Shown: positions 8,522 through 17,582, counted from the stretch's first letter. The stretch: DNA of 64,000 nucleotides from Mesobacillus boroniphilus (GCF_018424685.1 NZ_QTKX01000001.1:2418001-2482000), one strand, 5' to 3'. The notes: generated by a model not told the origin, from the letters alone. A program made the numbers and translations.

Positions 8522-10213
8522 TCACTCTTTTTCAGATAACATTTTCTCGATTCTCTTCAGAGCACCTGGTTCCACTTCCTCGATTGAAGTGGCCGCCTGT
8601 TCAAGTGCATCCCGATAATCGTAATTCCGGAAATTCTCTTCTGCTTCGCGAAGTCCCCGGTCAACCGAAGGATATCGGCTGCGGTACCTGTTGCCATATT
8701 GAATGACTCGCTCAGCCAGCATGACTGTCTCGACGATTTCTTCAGTCGAAGCTTCCAGCTTGTCAACTGTCAGTACAGAGATTTCAAGGTATTGTTGGAC
8801 AACAGGGATATCCAGCGGCTTTTCCTCAAGCTTTTCATTGACTTGTTTGATGCTCTCATTGGCATCTTCAAGAAGGTATTTGTATTCCTGTGACAAACCA
8901 GGCATATTGCTTTTAGAGACGATACGGATCAGTTCAGAAATCTTTTTCGCCAGATCCCTTACTTTATCCCTTGCCGCTATTTCGTCCTTCCTGAGTGCAC
9001 TTAACTTTTCCATCAATACTTTTTGCTCTTCGACAAGTGCATCCAGCTGCTGCTTCGCTTCTTCAAGCTCCACTTTTATCAGGCTTTGCGCTGTATCGTT
9101 TTCAGTGATTCTGTGATCGATTAATTCAAAACGCTTAAGCAGGCCCTTGAGTTGTTGTTCAACATTTGTTTGCGCCGACAACTCTTTATCATTCAGGTGG
9201 TAACTCTCCTGGATATGTTTTGTCTCTTCTTTCAACGTCTTGCTTTCTGTTATTGCTTTTACGAGAGTTTCTTTTGCCTCGTATTCCGTTTTGGTGATAT
9301 ATTGTTTAGCCAGGACTTCTTCTTCAAGGAGATCGAATAACTTCTCAACGCGTTCCTTCAGCCCCTGAATGCCCTGTTCTGCCATTTCAACATCGCCATT
9401 TTCCAAGGAAGCCCGATATTCAGTCAATTCCTTTCCGATTTCCTCAACCTCTTTATCTGGGTTCAGATGGTCAAGTACATATCCCTGTGCAGTCATCTCC
9501 CGGACTCCATCTTTCAGGTCGCTGACTTGGGCAGGGATGACCGACTGGCAATCATGCAGCAGCGCTGGAATGGATTCCATCTTCCCGGATACCTGTTCAA
9601 GCATTGCCTGGATGGACAGGACTACTTCCCTTGCTTCAAGGTAGTTGCCATTCTCCGTCTTCTCATCAAACTCGATGAATTTTGCCTGGATGTTTTCAAG
9701 CATCGCTTCGAGACTAGCCTCAGCGCTTCCGAAGCTGTGGCGATGCGATAGAAGATTTTTCTTGTTATCCCTGTATTGCTCCTTAAGGCCATCAATTTCC
9801 TCGCGGTTTTTTTCTTCGCTTCCGACCAGTTCATTCAATTCGCCGAGGATCTTTTTAATCTTATCCTCTGTTTCCGTTAGCTTGCGGTCAATGACAGCAA
9901 GAGATTCCTTAGCCTTTTTGAATCTGTATTTATCAATGTACTCTTCTGCGTCAAATAAATAATCCTCGATGCCGGGCAACTTGGACGTAACAAGTTCATC
10001 CCACTCTTGGCGCCAGCGCTCGAATAGCTCCTCAGTCTGGCCCGTCATGTTCAATTGTTTTACCTTTGACATTTCATCCAGCACTGGCCGGTTCATGATA
10101 TCGATTTTCCATGATTCATACCGGTCGACCTCACTGTAATACTTCCGTTTCATAAAATATCCGATTAAAAAAACAATTATTAATAAAGCAATTCCGCCAA
10201 TTATGTACTCCAT
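8522..10213 (-). CDS. ezrA: Septation ring formation regulator EzrA
   Basis: Membrane-anchored negative regulator of FtsZ ring position, 563 aa, close to the B. subtilis length. One N-terminal membrane segment (residues 3-20) is followed directly by KRKYYSEVDRYESWK and then about 520 residues of charged coiled coil of the spectrin-like repeat type. Near the C-terminus, IQYGNRYRSRYPSVD corresponds to the conserved 'QNR' patch needed for localisation to midcell. ATG at 10213 is followed at once by the membrane segment. It lies alone between iscS-thiI and the divergent hisJ. Confidence 0.95.
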   Translation of the reverse strand: MEYIIGGIALLIIVFLIGYFMKRKYYSEVDRYESWKIDIMNRPVLDEMSKVKQLNMTGQTEELFERWRQEWDELVTSKLPGIEDYLFDAEEYIDKYRFKKAKESLAVIDRKLTETEDKIKKILGELNELVGSEEKNREEIDGLKEQYRDNKKNLLSHRHSFGSAEASLEAMLENIQAKFIEFDEKTENGNYLEAREVVLSIQAMLEQVSGKMESIPALLHDCQSVIPAQVSDLKDGVREMTAQGYVLDHLNPDKEVEEIGKELTEYRASLENGDVEMAEQGIQGLKERVEKLFDLLEEEVLAKQYITKTEYEAKETLVKAITESKTLKEETKHIQESYHLNDKELSAQTNVEQQLKGLLKRFELIDHRITENDTAQSLIKVELEEAKQQLDALVEEQKVLMEKLSALRKDEIAARDKVRDLAKKISELIRIVSKSNMPGLSQEYKYLLEDANESIKQVNEKLEEKPLDIPVVQQYLEISVLTVDKLEASTEEIVETVMLAERVIQYGNRYRSRYPSVDRGLREAEENFRNYDYRDALEQAATSIEEVEPGALKRIEKMLSEKE

Positions 10214-10406
10214 TGTTATCCCCCTGGCCTCACAAATTCCAAGTTCTGAATCCTTCTATATAAAATGAATTTATAAATGTGTGTATAATGTATTTATATT
10301 ACCATGTAAACGACAATTTTTGACTATTAAATTCATATTTTTTGTTGAAATTATCCGAATTAAGCCGATTTAACTTGAAATCTTGCATAAGAGGAGGCCA
10401 AAAATC

Positions 10407-11252
10407 ATGAGAGATGGCCATATCCACACATCTTTTTGCCCGCATGGCACTAAAGATTCGATAGATGACTACGTCCAGAGAGCCCTGGAGCTTGGCTACA
10501 CAGAAATCACCTTTGCCGAGCACGCCCCTTTACCTGAAGGATTCATCGATCCTACACCGATGAAGGACAGCGCAATGCGTTATGAGGATTTGGACCGATA
10601 TTTTCAAACAATCGAAGAAGCCACGGAAAAGTTCCGAGGGAAAATAAAAATCAATACCGGTTTTGAGATTGATTTTATCGAAGGATACGAGGTTCAGACT
10701 GTCAATTTCCTCAATCAATTCGGACCTCGTCTCGATGATGCCGTTCTGTCAGTGCATTTTTTGAAAAATCCTACCGGGGGATATGACTGCCTTGATTACA
10801 GTCCGGACAACTTTGGGGAGATGGTGAAAGATTATGGGTCTGTGGAAAATATCCATCTACACTACTATCAAACTGTATTGGAATCCATTCTTGCTGACCT
10901 GGGGCCATATAAGCCAAAAAGAATCGGACATATTACCCTTGCGAATAAATTCCGCATAAAATTCCCAATCCAGCAGGAGTTTACTGATGAGATTACTGAA
11001 ATACTGGAGAATGTTTCGAAGCATGGCTATGAGCTGGATTATAACGGAGCTGGTACTGCAAAACCTTTATGCCGTGAACCATATCCTCCAGAATGGGTCA
11101 TCAATGAAGCCCAAAAGCGTGGAATCAGACTGGTTTACGGATCAGATGCGCACCAGGTGAAGGAGCTTGGACAGGGAATTGATAGCATGCTTATTAAGAA
11201 AAGCGCAAGCGCATCGTTCAGCCCCGACAAGCGTTGGAGGGCCGACCAGTGA
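10407..11252 (+). CDS. hisJ: Histidinol-phosphatase (PHP family) with a C-terminus supplied by a repeat element
   Basis: Dephosphorylates histidinol phosphate in histidine synthesis; 281 aa here. PHP metal ligands are seen in DGHIHTSFCPHG near the N-terminus, TFAEHAP, TGFEIDFIEG, SVHFL, and YGSDAH near the C-terminus. Start is ATG 10407 after GAGGAGG; a TTG at 10383 lies before the ribosome binding site. After GQGIDSMLI the reading frame enters intergenic repeat R2 and uses it for about the last 18 residues (KKSASASFSPDKRWRADQ) and the stop codon. The native C-terminus has therefore been replaced or extended. The catalytic core is intact, so the enzyme is probably functional. Confidence 0.9.
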   Translation: MRDGHIHTSFCPHGTKDSIDDYVQRALELGYTEITFAEHAPLPEGFIDPTPMKDSAMRYEDLDRYFQTIEEATEKFRGKIKINTGFEIDFIEGYEVQTVNFLNQFGPRLDDAVLSVHFLKNPTGGYDCLDYSPDNFGEMVKDYGSVENIHLHYYQTVLESILADLGPYKPKRIGHITLANKFRIKFPIQQEFTDEITEILENVSKHGYELDYNGAGTAKPLCREPYPPEWVINEAQKRGIRLVYGSDAHQVKELGQGIDSMLIKKSASASFSPDKRWRADQ

Positions 11253-11512
11253 AGTTGTTCTTTGACTTCATTGGGCGGACCGAAATCGAAATGTATAGCC
11301 GACTGTCCAGAAACACAGAAACTGGAGACTCCGACAAAGAAGCGCTTTTTGCTTCTGCCGGCGGAGTTGAAGTTTCTGTGTTTCTAGGAGGCGACACTAG
11401 ACATGCGTCTCGAGCTGCTCAAAGCTAACGCTTATCGCAAGATACTCAAGGAAGCACTCTCAGGGATGAAAACTGGCTAGGCGCTGGAGCTGGACATTTC
11501 TCGAAGTAGAAT
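11197..11512 (+). repeat. Mosaic hairpin element, copy R2 (type A with nested type C and module D)
   Basis: Order: type-A 5' arm and central hairpin (11197-11283), a nested type-C unit (about 11290-11402; arms AGAAAC / GTTTCT, inner hairpin AGAAGC / GCTTCT), module D (GTCTCGAGCTGCTC to GATGAAAACT), and the type-A closing sequence GGCTAGGCGCTGGAGCTGG. The first 56 bases are translated as the end of hisJ. It lies between the ends of hisJ and refZ, which are convergent. Confidence 0.85.
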
Positions 11513-11537
11513 TAATATATTCTTATCTCAATAAATA

Positions 11538-11567
11538 AGGAAACCGGAAGCTTTACCGGTTTCCTAT
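11538..11567. terminator. Terminator at the end of refZ
   Basis: Inverted repeat AGGAAACCGG / CCGGTTTCCT around AAGCTTTA, overlapping the refZ stop codon. Confidence 0.7.
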
Positions 11568-12199
11568 ATGTTAATCAACAATTTCTCCTGCACTTGATTA
11601 CCTGTACAAAGGGTTCCTTTAATCCATTGTGAAATCTCATAGCTGTATTTGTCAGCAAAGTATTTTTCATGAGGCTGCACATGGAGAACCTCCGTCACAT
11701 AGTGGGTATTCAAAAATGGCATCGATAGCAGTCCTTTTAACTGTAGAATACTGAACTGGATGGAATGCTTCTTAAATTCCCCGTTCGCCATACCAGCTTC
11801 TAGCACCTTTTTAAACATATAGCGTTCTTTCACATGGTAGGTCGACATAATTTCCCTGACAACCTGAGAATCTATCGTCATCTCTCTTAAAATAAACCTT
11901 GTCAATTGGATATTTTGGCATTGGTATCTCAATACATTGTCAACCATCGCCTTCAGGCAGATCTCCGCACCGCACTCTAGCAACGAAAAGCCCTTTTCCA
12001 ATTCTTCAAGATAGCTTTCGAAAAAAACGGTAAAACAATTTTCGAGGAGTCCATTTTTATTCTGGAAGTAGTATGAGATATTCGCTGCATTTACATCTGC
12101 CTTTGCTGCAATATCCCTCACTGATGTCCCATTGAACCCCTTCGTATTGAATAAGTAGATGGCCGCATCAATAATCGCAGCTTTTGAATTTTTTCTCAT
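11564..12199 (-). CDS. refZ: TetR-family regulator RefZ (YttP)
   Basis: DNA-binding protein of 211 aa. An N-terminal TetR helix-turn-helix (residues about 2-50: AAIIDAAIYLFNTKGFNG, then DVNAANISYYFQNKNGLL) is followed by an all-helical ligand/dimer domain. Position between the hisJ and ytsP orthologues matches RefZ, which in B. subtilis is made under Spo0A control at sporulation onset, binds sites around the origin and affects FtsZ-ring position and chromosome capture. Start is ATG 12199; the more distal in-frame start at 12223 is a TTG without a site. Function is inferred from synteny and family, since TetR proteins are diverse. Confidence 0.8.
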   Translation of the reverse strand: MRKNSKAAIIDAAIYLFNTKGFNGTSVRDIAAKADVNAANISYYFQNKNGLLENCFTVFFESYLEELEKGFSLLECGAEICLKAMVDNVLRYQCQNIQLTRFILREMTIDSQVVREIMSTYHVKERYMFKKVLEAGMANGEFKKHSIQFSILQLKGLLSMPFLNTHYVTEVLHVQPHEKYFADKYSYEISQWIKGTLCTGNQVQEKLLINI

Positions 12200-12352
12200 T
12201 GCTCCACCCCTCACTTTCCGCAATTAACCTTATTGTTTACCTTTCTGGAAATGATTTAAATTTCCTTTATAAAAAGCTCGACAAAGTCTCCATTGTTTCG
12301 CCGATTTTTGATACAATGTAGAGTAAAACTTCAAGAATGAGGGGGAAATACT

Positions 12353-12835
12353 GTGTTTAAAGTCGAAACTTACAGCAGCAGCCGTGAAAAAAACTACGAT
12401 TTATTGATCAAGCAACTAAAAGCGTTGGTGGAGGATGAAAAGAATGCGATTGCGAATCTTAGCAATGCTTCTGCTTTATTGAACCAATTTCTCGATCGCG
12501 TAAACTGGGTCGGCTTTTACCTGATGGAAGATGGCGAGCTTGTCCTCGGTCCATTCCAAGGCCTTCCAGCCTGTGTCAGAATCCCGCTCGGCAAAGGAGT
12601 TTGTGGTACAGCCGCATCCAAGCAGGAAACACTAAGAGTGGAAGATGTCCATGCATTCCCTGGCCACATCGCATGTGATGCAGCGTCACAATCAGAAATC
12701 GTCGTTCCGATGATTAAAGATGGGAACGTAATAGGTGTCCTTGATATTGATTCTCCGGAAAAAAATCGCTTTGATGAATTGGACCAGCAAAAGCTCGAGG
12801 AATTCGTTGCAGTGTTGGTGCAGTATATAAGCTAG
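12353..12835 (+). CDS. msrC: Free methionine-(R)-sulfoxide reductase (GAF type, YtsP)
   Basis: Single GAF-domain enzyme of 160 aa that reduces free Met-R-O. The three family cysteines are present with exact spacing: C74 (LPACVRIP), C84 (GVCGTAA) and C108 (HIACDAAS), equivalent to C68/C78/C102 of the S. aureus enzyme. The start is GTG at 12353, 7 nt after GAGGGGGA. A terminator follows. The next gene, convergent, is a methionine gamma-lyase, so two methionine-related functions lie together. Confidence 0.9.
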   Translation: MFKVETYSSSREKNYDLLIKQLKALVEDEKNAIANLSNASALLNQFLDRVNWVGFYLMEDGELVLGPFQGLPACVRIPLGKGVCGTAASKQETLRVEDVHAFPGHIACDAASQSEIVVPMIKDGNVIGVLDIDSPEKNRFDELDQQKLEEFVAVLVQYIS

Positions 12836-12855
12836 TATAGACAGAGAACATAGAG

Positions 12856-12884
12856 AAACCCTCCCGCATTCTGGGAGGGTTTTT
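12856..12884. terminator. Terminator after msrC, shared with the convergent gene
   Basis: Hairpin AAACCCTCCC / GGGAGGGTTT with a T run on the plus strand and an A-rich left flank, so it may serve both directions. Confidence 0.85.
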
Positions 12885-12888
12885 GACA

Positions 12889-14100
12889 TTAAATCGAGCC
12901 AGTTTCCATTGTACTTTTTTTCCTAACAGCCTCGAATGCTGCTTCAATGTCATCTCTGATATCTTCCCATGCTTCCAATCCAACTGACAGCCGGAGCATG
13001 TTGTCTTTGATCCCCATTTTTTCTCTTGCTTCTTTCGGTACTACGGCATGAGTCATCGTCGCAGGGTGCTGGATCAGTGTTTCTGCATCACCAAGGCTTA
13101 CTGCTATTTTAATAAGCTTTAACTTGTTCATAAATGACTGCGCGTCTTTTTGGCCCCCTTTGATGTTAAAGGATATAAGGCCGCCCGGCTTGCGCATTTG
13201 CTTTTTGGCAATTGCGTAATCGGGATGCTTTGGATCGCCTGGGAAAATGACTTCTTCAACTGCAGGATGGTCAGAAAGATAGGCTGCCAGTTTTTCAGCA
13301 TTGTCACAATGGCGGTCCATCCTTACCGGCAATGTTTTCAAACCACGAAGCAATAACCACGCATCAAACGGTGAAATCACGCCGCCAATGTCCTTTTGCG
13401 TTGTCATGGCTATTTTTGCCATGATCTCCTTCGGACCGACTGCTACACCCGCTATGACATCTCCATGTCCACAAATATACTTCGTAGCGCTGTGAATGAC
13501 AAAATCACAGCCAAGCTTGAGCGGATTCTGGAGATAAGGCGAGCTGAATGTATTATCAACAACTACCGGAATCCCTTTTTCCCTCGCGACTTCCGCGACC
13601 ATTTCCAGGTCAACCAGTCTCATTGTTGGATTGATCGGCGTCTCGATATAAATGACTCTTGTCTCTGAAGTAATAGCAGCCAATACTTCTTCTCTCGTCG
13701 ACATCATTGAAAAATCATGGTTGATATCATATTTTTCTTTCATGAGCTGCAGAAGTCCGAACGTACATCCATACACTCCCTGTGAGCAAAGGATGTGGTC
13801 CCCTGAGCGTGTCAGCGCTACTAATATCGCAGAGACAGCAGCCATCCCTGAAGCGAACGCAAGGGCTTTCTCCCCTTTTTCGATCGTTGCCATCCGTTCT
13901 TCCAGCATGGCAACTGTAGGGTTTCCAAGACGTGAATATATAAACCCTTCCTCTTCCCCAGCAAAGCGCCTTTCTCCCTGTTCAGCAGTATCGAAAGTGA
14001 ACGTACTAGTTTGAAATAATGGAGGGGCAAGGCTTCCCCTGAATTCGTCCGACTTATATCCAGAATGGATCACTTCTGTTTCGAATCTTTTCTCTCCCAT
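12889..14100 (-). CDS. megL: Methionine gamma-lyase family PLP enzyme
   Basis: Cys/Met metabolism PLP enzyme of 403 aa. The PLP lysine is K207 in IHSATKYICGHGD. C112 in GVYGCTFGLL matches the active-site cysteine (C116, lysine 211) of Pseudomonas methionine gamma-lyase, which favours methionine gamma-lyase (methionine to methanethiol, 2-oxobutyrate and ammonia) over cystathionine gamma-synthase or beta-lyase. Activity on homocysteine or cystathionine is also possible. ATG 14100 follows AGGAGGAA. A consensus cre site lies 22-35 bp upstream of the start codon, so repression by CcpA (encoded at 27695-28693) is likely, consistent with a catabolic role. Confidence 0.82.
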   Translation of the reverse strand: MGEKRFETEVIHSGYKSDEFRGSLAPPLFQTSTFTFDTAEQGERRFAGEEEGFIYSRLGNPTVAMLEERMATIEKGEKALAFASGMAAVSAILVALTRSGDHILCSQGVYGCTFGLLQLMKEKYDINHDFSMMSTREEVLAAITSETRVIYIETPINPTMRLVDLEMVAEVAREKGIPVVVDNTFSSPYLQNPLKLGCDFVIHSATKYICGHGDVIAGVAVGPKEIMAKIAMTTQKDIGGVISPFDAWLLLRGLKTLPVRMDRHCDNAEKLAAYLSDHPAVEEVIFPGDPKHPDYAIAKKQMRKPGGLISFNIKGGQKDAQSFMNKLKLIKIAVSLGDAETLIQHPATMTHAVVPKEAREKMGIKDNMLRLSVGLEAWEDIRDDIEAAFEAVRKKSTMETGSI

Positions 14101-14121
14101 TACGATTCCTCCTATATGTTC

Positions 14122-14135
14122 TGTAAACGCTTACA
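14122..14135 (-). promoter_or_regulatory. cre site (CcpA operator) upstream of megL
   Basis: TGTAAACGCTTACA is a perfect 14-bp palindrome that fits the catabolite-responsive element consensus TGWAANCGNTNWCA at every position. It lies between the probable -10 region and the ribosome binding site of megL. Confidence 0.75.
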
Positions 14136-14228
14136 AAATACCCCCATAATCAGGATATGATATTTAACCTGATATGGAAAGTGATTTCACTCACACCAAC
14201 TGAAAAAGTCCTGTGGTTTGTTAAATAG

Positions 14229-14256
14229 AAAAAGCACTCATTTCTGAGTGCTTTTA
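14229..14256 (-). terminator. Terminator of the diguanylate cyclase gene
   Basis: AAAAGCACTCA / TGAGTGCTTTT hairpin with A and T flanks. It is separated from the gene end by a 60-bp degenerate relic of the mosaic repeat. Confidence 0.8.
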
Positions 14257-14318
14257 AGAAATGCGTAAACGCCTTGGTGAGTACCGACAAGCGATGAAAC
14301 TGGATAATTCTCAAAGTG
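14257..14318 (+). repeat. Mosaic hairpin element, relic copy R3
   Basis: Degenerate type-A 5' arm (GCGTAAACGCCTTGGTGAG, then ACCGACAAGCGATG) joined directly to an altered closing motif (AACTGGATAATTCTC), with no central hairpin. The layout is the same as the truncated second unit of R1. Confidence 0.6.
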
Positions 14319-14321
14319 AGA

Positions 14322-16214
14322 TCATACTTTATCACTAAAGTAAGACTGGTCTTCGTTATGGACCACTACTTTATTCTTGCCTGACCCCTTTGCTTTATAA
14401 AGAGCCTGGTCTGCCCTTTTGAACACGGTCTTGGTCGTATCCTCCTGTCCCCTGACCCATGTGGATACACCGCATGATACAGTGACATTGGGGTTCGTAT
14501 GTTTTTCAACTTTTTCTACCAGCCTATTCGCAATCATGACACCCGTATCGAGAGGTGCTCCTGGCAAATAAATCGCCAGTTCCTCCCCACCCCATCTGGC
14601 ACCAATGTCTGTTCCGCGAATGTTTTTCGCAATCTGGCGGGCCAGCTGATTGAGAACCTCATCCCCAACCTGATGACCATACTGATCATTAACACTTTTA
14701 AAGTTATCAATATCAATTAAAATAAAAGTTCCCTGTTGATCTTCAAGCATGGAGAGATTCATTTTGTCATCCAAATATCCTCGAGAATACAGCTTCGTCA
14801 AATGATCCGTCACAACCATTTTCTCCAGCTCTTCACGCAGCATGGAATTAGTAAAAGCTAAAGTTGAATGATGAATAAGAGACTGGAGCAGCTTGAACGT
14901 ATCAAACGCAAAGTGATAAGGCTCTTCATGCATGACAAGCGCAAATCCCTTTAATTCCCCGCTCTGGATCATCGGGACACCCATAATCGAGTGGAAGTGC
15001 AAGGAAGAGTCTTCGCTATCAGTTGAGATATCTCCAATGAACAATGGTTCCATATCCTGCTTGATTCGTTTTGCCATCCTCAATATATAGTTGGAAGCAT
15101 CCATTGAAAAGAAAAAGCTAGTGCTGCCCTGGAGAACTGAATAGTCATCATGGTCTTCGTCAAGCATGATGAAACCGACTTCCTGAGCGTTAAAGGATTT
15201 GATGATTTGTCCGCAGATAAACCTCATCGTATCTGTCAGGCGCAAGCTTGTATTCAATTGATGCGAAGTTTCATTGATCAACTGCAAGTCGGCAATCAAT
15301 TTCCTGGATTGCTCATAAAGCTTGGCGTTCTCCAACGCACTGCCCGCTGTATTGGCGAGCAGCTTGATGAACTCAACTTCATTTTGTGGAAAAACAAGTG
15401 AGTTTGGGGCAATGACCTGCAAAACTCCGTAAACACCCTGTTTTCCTTTTAAAGGTGCGTACATGATTGAATTTTTTTCTGTGACAGAGTCCTCGAACTG
15501 GATCTTCCCACTTACATATGACTGCATTGCAGTCAGGTTATCACTATCGTATTCAAGGTCTTTTACCGGCAATCCTCCATATCCCTTATGGTCATGAGAC
15601 AAAAGAAGGTAATAGGTAAAAGAGGGATATACCTCTCTTAGTGTGGAAATGATTTCACCAAGCACGGCATCCATATCCATCGTCGAATGGAATTTCTTCG
15701 TCACCCTGAATAATTGCTTATATCTTTTTTCTTCCTCCATCGTATCGGCCAGGCTTCGCACCTTCTCAATAAACACATTGCATTCATAAGAAAGCTTATT
15801 GAAGAACCGGTCTGATAGCCGGCTTAGTGAACCACTGGTGATTTGAAAACCAAACAGCCCCTTTGGTTTTTCATTAGCCGCCATGACAAGCAAGAGTTCG
15901 TATTGAGGCAAGGATTCTGGATTTTTAAAGAAGGAATAGTTTTTTTGGGCTAATTCACTTACCAGACAATCGGAAAAAGTTCCCGTCACTCCGTCATTAA
16001 TTGATAAACGAGTTGAAGCCTCCAGGAACATCCCCGGTTTCCATTCTTGGCAGCTGTAGAAATCGACCTCATCGGCTTTCAGGAGTTCTTTTAAAATAGC
16101 CAACATTTGCGAAAGAACTTCTGAGAAAGAAAAAGATAATCTGCCAGTGCTGATCAAATCAAAATATCGGCTTTTCAGTTCTAATATAATTTCGCGTTCT
16201 AATAATTCTTCCAT
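14322..16214 (-). CDS. dgcP: Diguanylate cyclase with GAF domains (DgcP/YtrP type)
   Basis: Makes cyclic di-GMP from two GTP; 630 aa, no membrane segment. About 470 N-terminal residues hold GAF-like sensory domains (at least two are apparent, one with SALENAKLYEQS marking its end), followed by a GGDEF domain. The active-site motif is GGEEL at about residue 542 in RWGGEELAIYLPG, a permitted variant. The product-inhibition I-site RxxD is present as RGTD exactly five residues before it, so feedback control by c-di-GMP is likely. Start is ATG 16214 after AGGTGATAT; an upstream in-frame start at 16238 has no site. B. subtilis dgcP (ytrP) is also near rpsD. Confidence 0.88.
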   Translation of the reverse strand: MEELLEREIILELKSRYFDLISTGRLSFSFSEVLSQMLAILKELLKADEVDFYSCQEWKPGMFLEASTRLSINDGVTGTFSDCLVSELAQKNYSFFKNPESLPQYELLLVMAANEKPKGLFGFQITSGSLSRLSDRFFNKLSYECNVFIEKVRSLADTMEEEKRYKQLFRVTKKFHSTMDMDAVLGEIISTLREVYPSFTYYLLLSHDHKGYGGLPVKDLEYDSDNLTAMQSYVSGKIQFEDSVTEKNSIMYAPLKGKQGVYGVLQVIAPNSLVFPQNEVEFIKLLANTAGSALENAKLYEQSRKLIADLQLINETSHQLNTSLRLTDTMRFICGQIIKSFNAQEVGFIMLDEDHDDYSVLQGSTSFFFSMDASNYILRMAKRIKQDMEPLFIGDISTDSEDSSLHFHSIMGVPMIQSGELKGFALVMHEEPYHFAFDTFKLLQSLIHHSTLAFTNSMLREELEKMVVTDHLTKLYSRGYLDDKMNLSMLEDQQGTFILIDIDNFKSVNDQYGHQVGDEVLNQLARQIAKNIRGTDIGARWGGEELAIYLPGAPLDTGVMIANRLVEKVEKHTNPNVTVSCGVSTWVRGQEDTTKTVFKRADQALYKAKGSGKNKVVVHNEDQSYFSDKV

Positions 16215-16447
16215 ATATATCACCTGTTTTAAAATCACTTAACAGCGATTTGTAAGTAGCTGTTTGGACAGGCAGCAGCCTGAATAAACTAAAATGATTC
16301 ATCACGTGGCAAGGTAATATCCAAATATTTGAAAAATACAACAATTACTATTCATTATATCATAGGCCTAGTAAAATAGTATGATATAAAAGACAAACTT
16401 TTTAGGTAAAGAAACGAGATCATAATTGCATTATTTTAAATATGTCC
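16215..16447. other. Intergenic region between dgcP and the rpsD promoter
   Basis: About 230 bp of AT-rich sequence that should hold the dgcP promoter on the minus strand. I see no hairpin, repeat or small ORF in it that I can support. Confidence 0.4.
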
Positions 16448-16477
16448 TTGACTTTATAGCAACATAAATTATATAAT
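16448..16477 (+). promoter_or_regulatory. Sigma-A promoter of rpsD
   Basis: TTGACT (16448-16453) and TATAAT (16472-16477) separated by 18 bp; the spacer ends with AAATTA. Confidence 0.75.
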
Positions 16478-16483
16478 ACTCTT

Positions 16484-16668
16484 TGTGTAAAATATCGCAG
16501 CCTATGTGATCTACATTATGTATGTATTTTGTTCCTCGAACAATGTTTGATGGTGTATCTCGTAACCCGCTGCTGCTAGGGCGAAGGTACATGAAAACAA
16601 AATACCCATAAATGATTAATCACAATCTGTTTTTATTTTACAAAATAAAAACTAAGGAGGAGTCATTC
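16484..16668 (+). promoter_or_regulatory. rpsD 5' leader, probable S4 autoregulatory RNA
   Basis: A leader of about 185 nt precedes rpsD. In Bacillus, S4 binds its own leader mRNA to repress translation, and a leader of this size fits. A C/G-rich segment (TCGTAACCCGCTGCTGCTAG, around 16560-16579) could form part of the structure. I did not fold it, so the assignment rests on gene identity and leader length. Confidence 0.5.
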
Positions 16669-17271
16669 ATGGCTCGTTATACCGGCCCAAGCTGGAAACT
16701 ATCCCGCCGTCTTGGAATTTCACTAAGCGGTACAGGTAAAGAATTAGAAAAACGCCCTTACGCACCAGGTCCTCATGGTCCTAACCAGCGTAAAAAATTA
16801 TCCGAATACGGATTACAATTACAAGAGAAGCAAAAGCTTCGTCACATGTACGGAGTTACTGAGCGCCAGTTCCGTAACTTGTTCGACAAAGCAAGTAAAA
16901 TGCCTGGTAAGCACGGCGAAAACTTCATGATTCTTCTTGAAGCTCGTTTAGACAACGTTGTTTACCGTCTTGGTCTTGCTCGCACTCGTCGTGCAGCTCG
17001 CCAGTTAGTAAACCACGGCCACATCATGGTTGATGGCGCACGCGTAGATATCCCATCTTACCGCGTAGCTCCTGGTCAGACAATCACACTTCGTGAAAAG
17101 TCTCGTAACCTTGATGTTGTTAAAGAAGCAATCGAAGTAAACAACTTCGTACCTGACTTCTTGACTTTCGACGCAGACAAGCTAGAAGGAACTTTCACTC
17201 GCATGCCTGAGCGTTCTGAACTTCCAGCTGAAATCAACGAAGCTCTTATCGTTGAATTCTACTCTCGTTAA
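16669..17271 (+). CDS. rpsD: 30S ribosomal protein S4
   Basis: Primary 16S rRNA-binding ribosomal protein of 200 aa. It begins [19 protein letters not shown], carries an S4 RNA-binding domain (residues about 90-155, [20 protein letters not shown]) and ends in EFYSR. It has the zinc-free sequence (no CxxC pairs in the N-terminus). Start ATG 16669 follows AAGGAGG; the in-frame ATG at 16612 lies in the leader without a site. Codon use is the biased set of highly expressed genes. A strong terminator follows. Confidence 0.98.
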   Translation: MARYTGPSWKLSRRLGISLSGTGKELEKRPYAPGPHGPNQRKKLSEYGLQLQEKQKLRHMYGVTERQFRNLFDKASKMPGKHGENFMILLEARLDNVVYRLGLARTRRAARQLVNHGHIMVDGARVDIPSYRVAPGQTITLREKSRNLDVVKEAIEVNNFVPDFLTFDADKLEGTFTRMPERSELPAEINEALIVEFYSR

Positions 17272-17281
17272 TAGAGTGCTT

Positions 17282-17315
17282 AAAAAACCCCAGCCGATTT
17301 GGCTGGGGTTTTTGT
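17282..17315 (+). terminator. Terminator of rpsD
   Basis: AACCCCAGCC / GGCTGGGGTT hairpin with TTTTTG tail, 10 bp after the rpsD stop. Confidence 0.92.
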
Positions 17316-17416
17316 TTTGGATAAAAACTGTTGCAGCCGAAAAACTGGAGAACCAATGCACGACAAGATCGTTTATCCTTATTACTAAATGCTCTTTTTG
17401 AGTAAAATTATACATA

Positions 17417-17521
17417 TCGCGGAATTATGATTGATTTCCGCGGAATACCTGGTGAATTTCGCGGGATTCGATTGTAGTTTCGCGGAATTCATCCAAAGTT
17501 TCGCGGAATTGTTTAGTTGGC
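17417..17521 (+). repeat. 21-bp-period intergenic array, five units (core TCGCGGAATT)
   Basis: Units start at 17417, 17438, 17459, 17480 and 17501, an exact 21-bp period. Each begins with TCGCGGAATT or a one- to two-base variant (CCGCGGAATA, TCGCGGGATT) followed by about 11 variable bases. The array sits between the convergent ends of rpsD and tyrS and overlaps no credible gene. Confidence 0.9.
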
Positions 17522-17582
17522 AGGGTGAAAATGAAGAAAAAAACAAATTCAGCAACGTAATATTATCGCCCAGGATAAGTAA

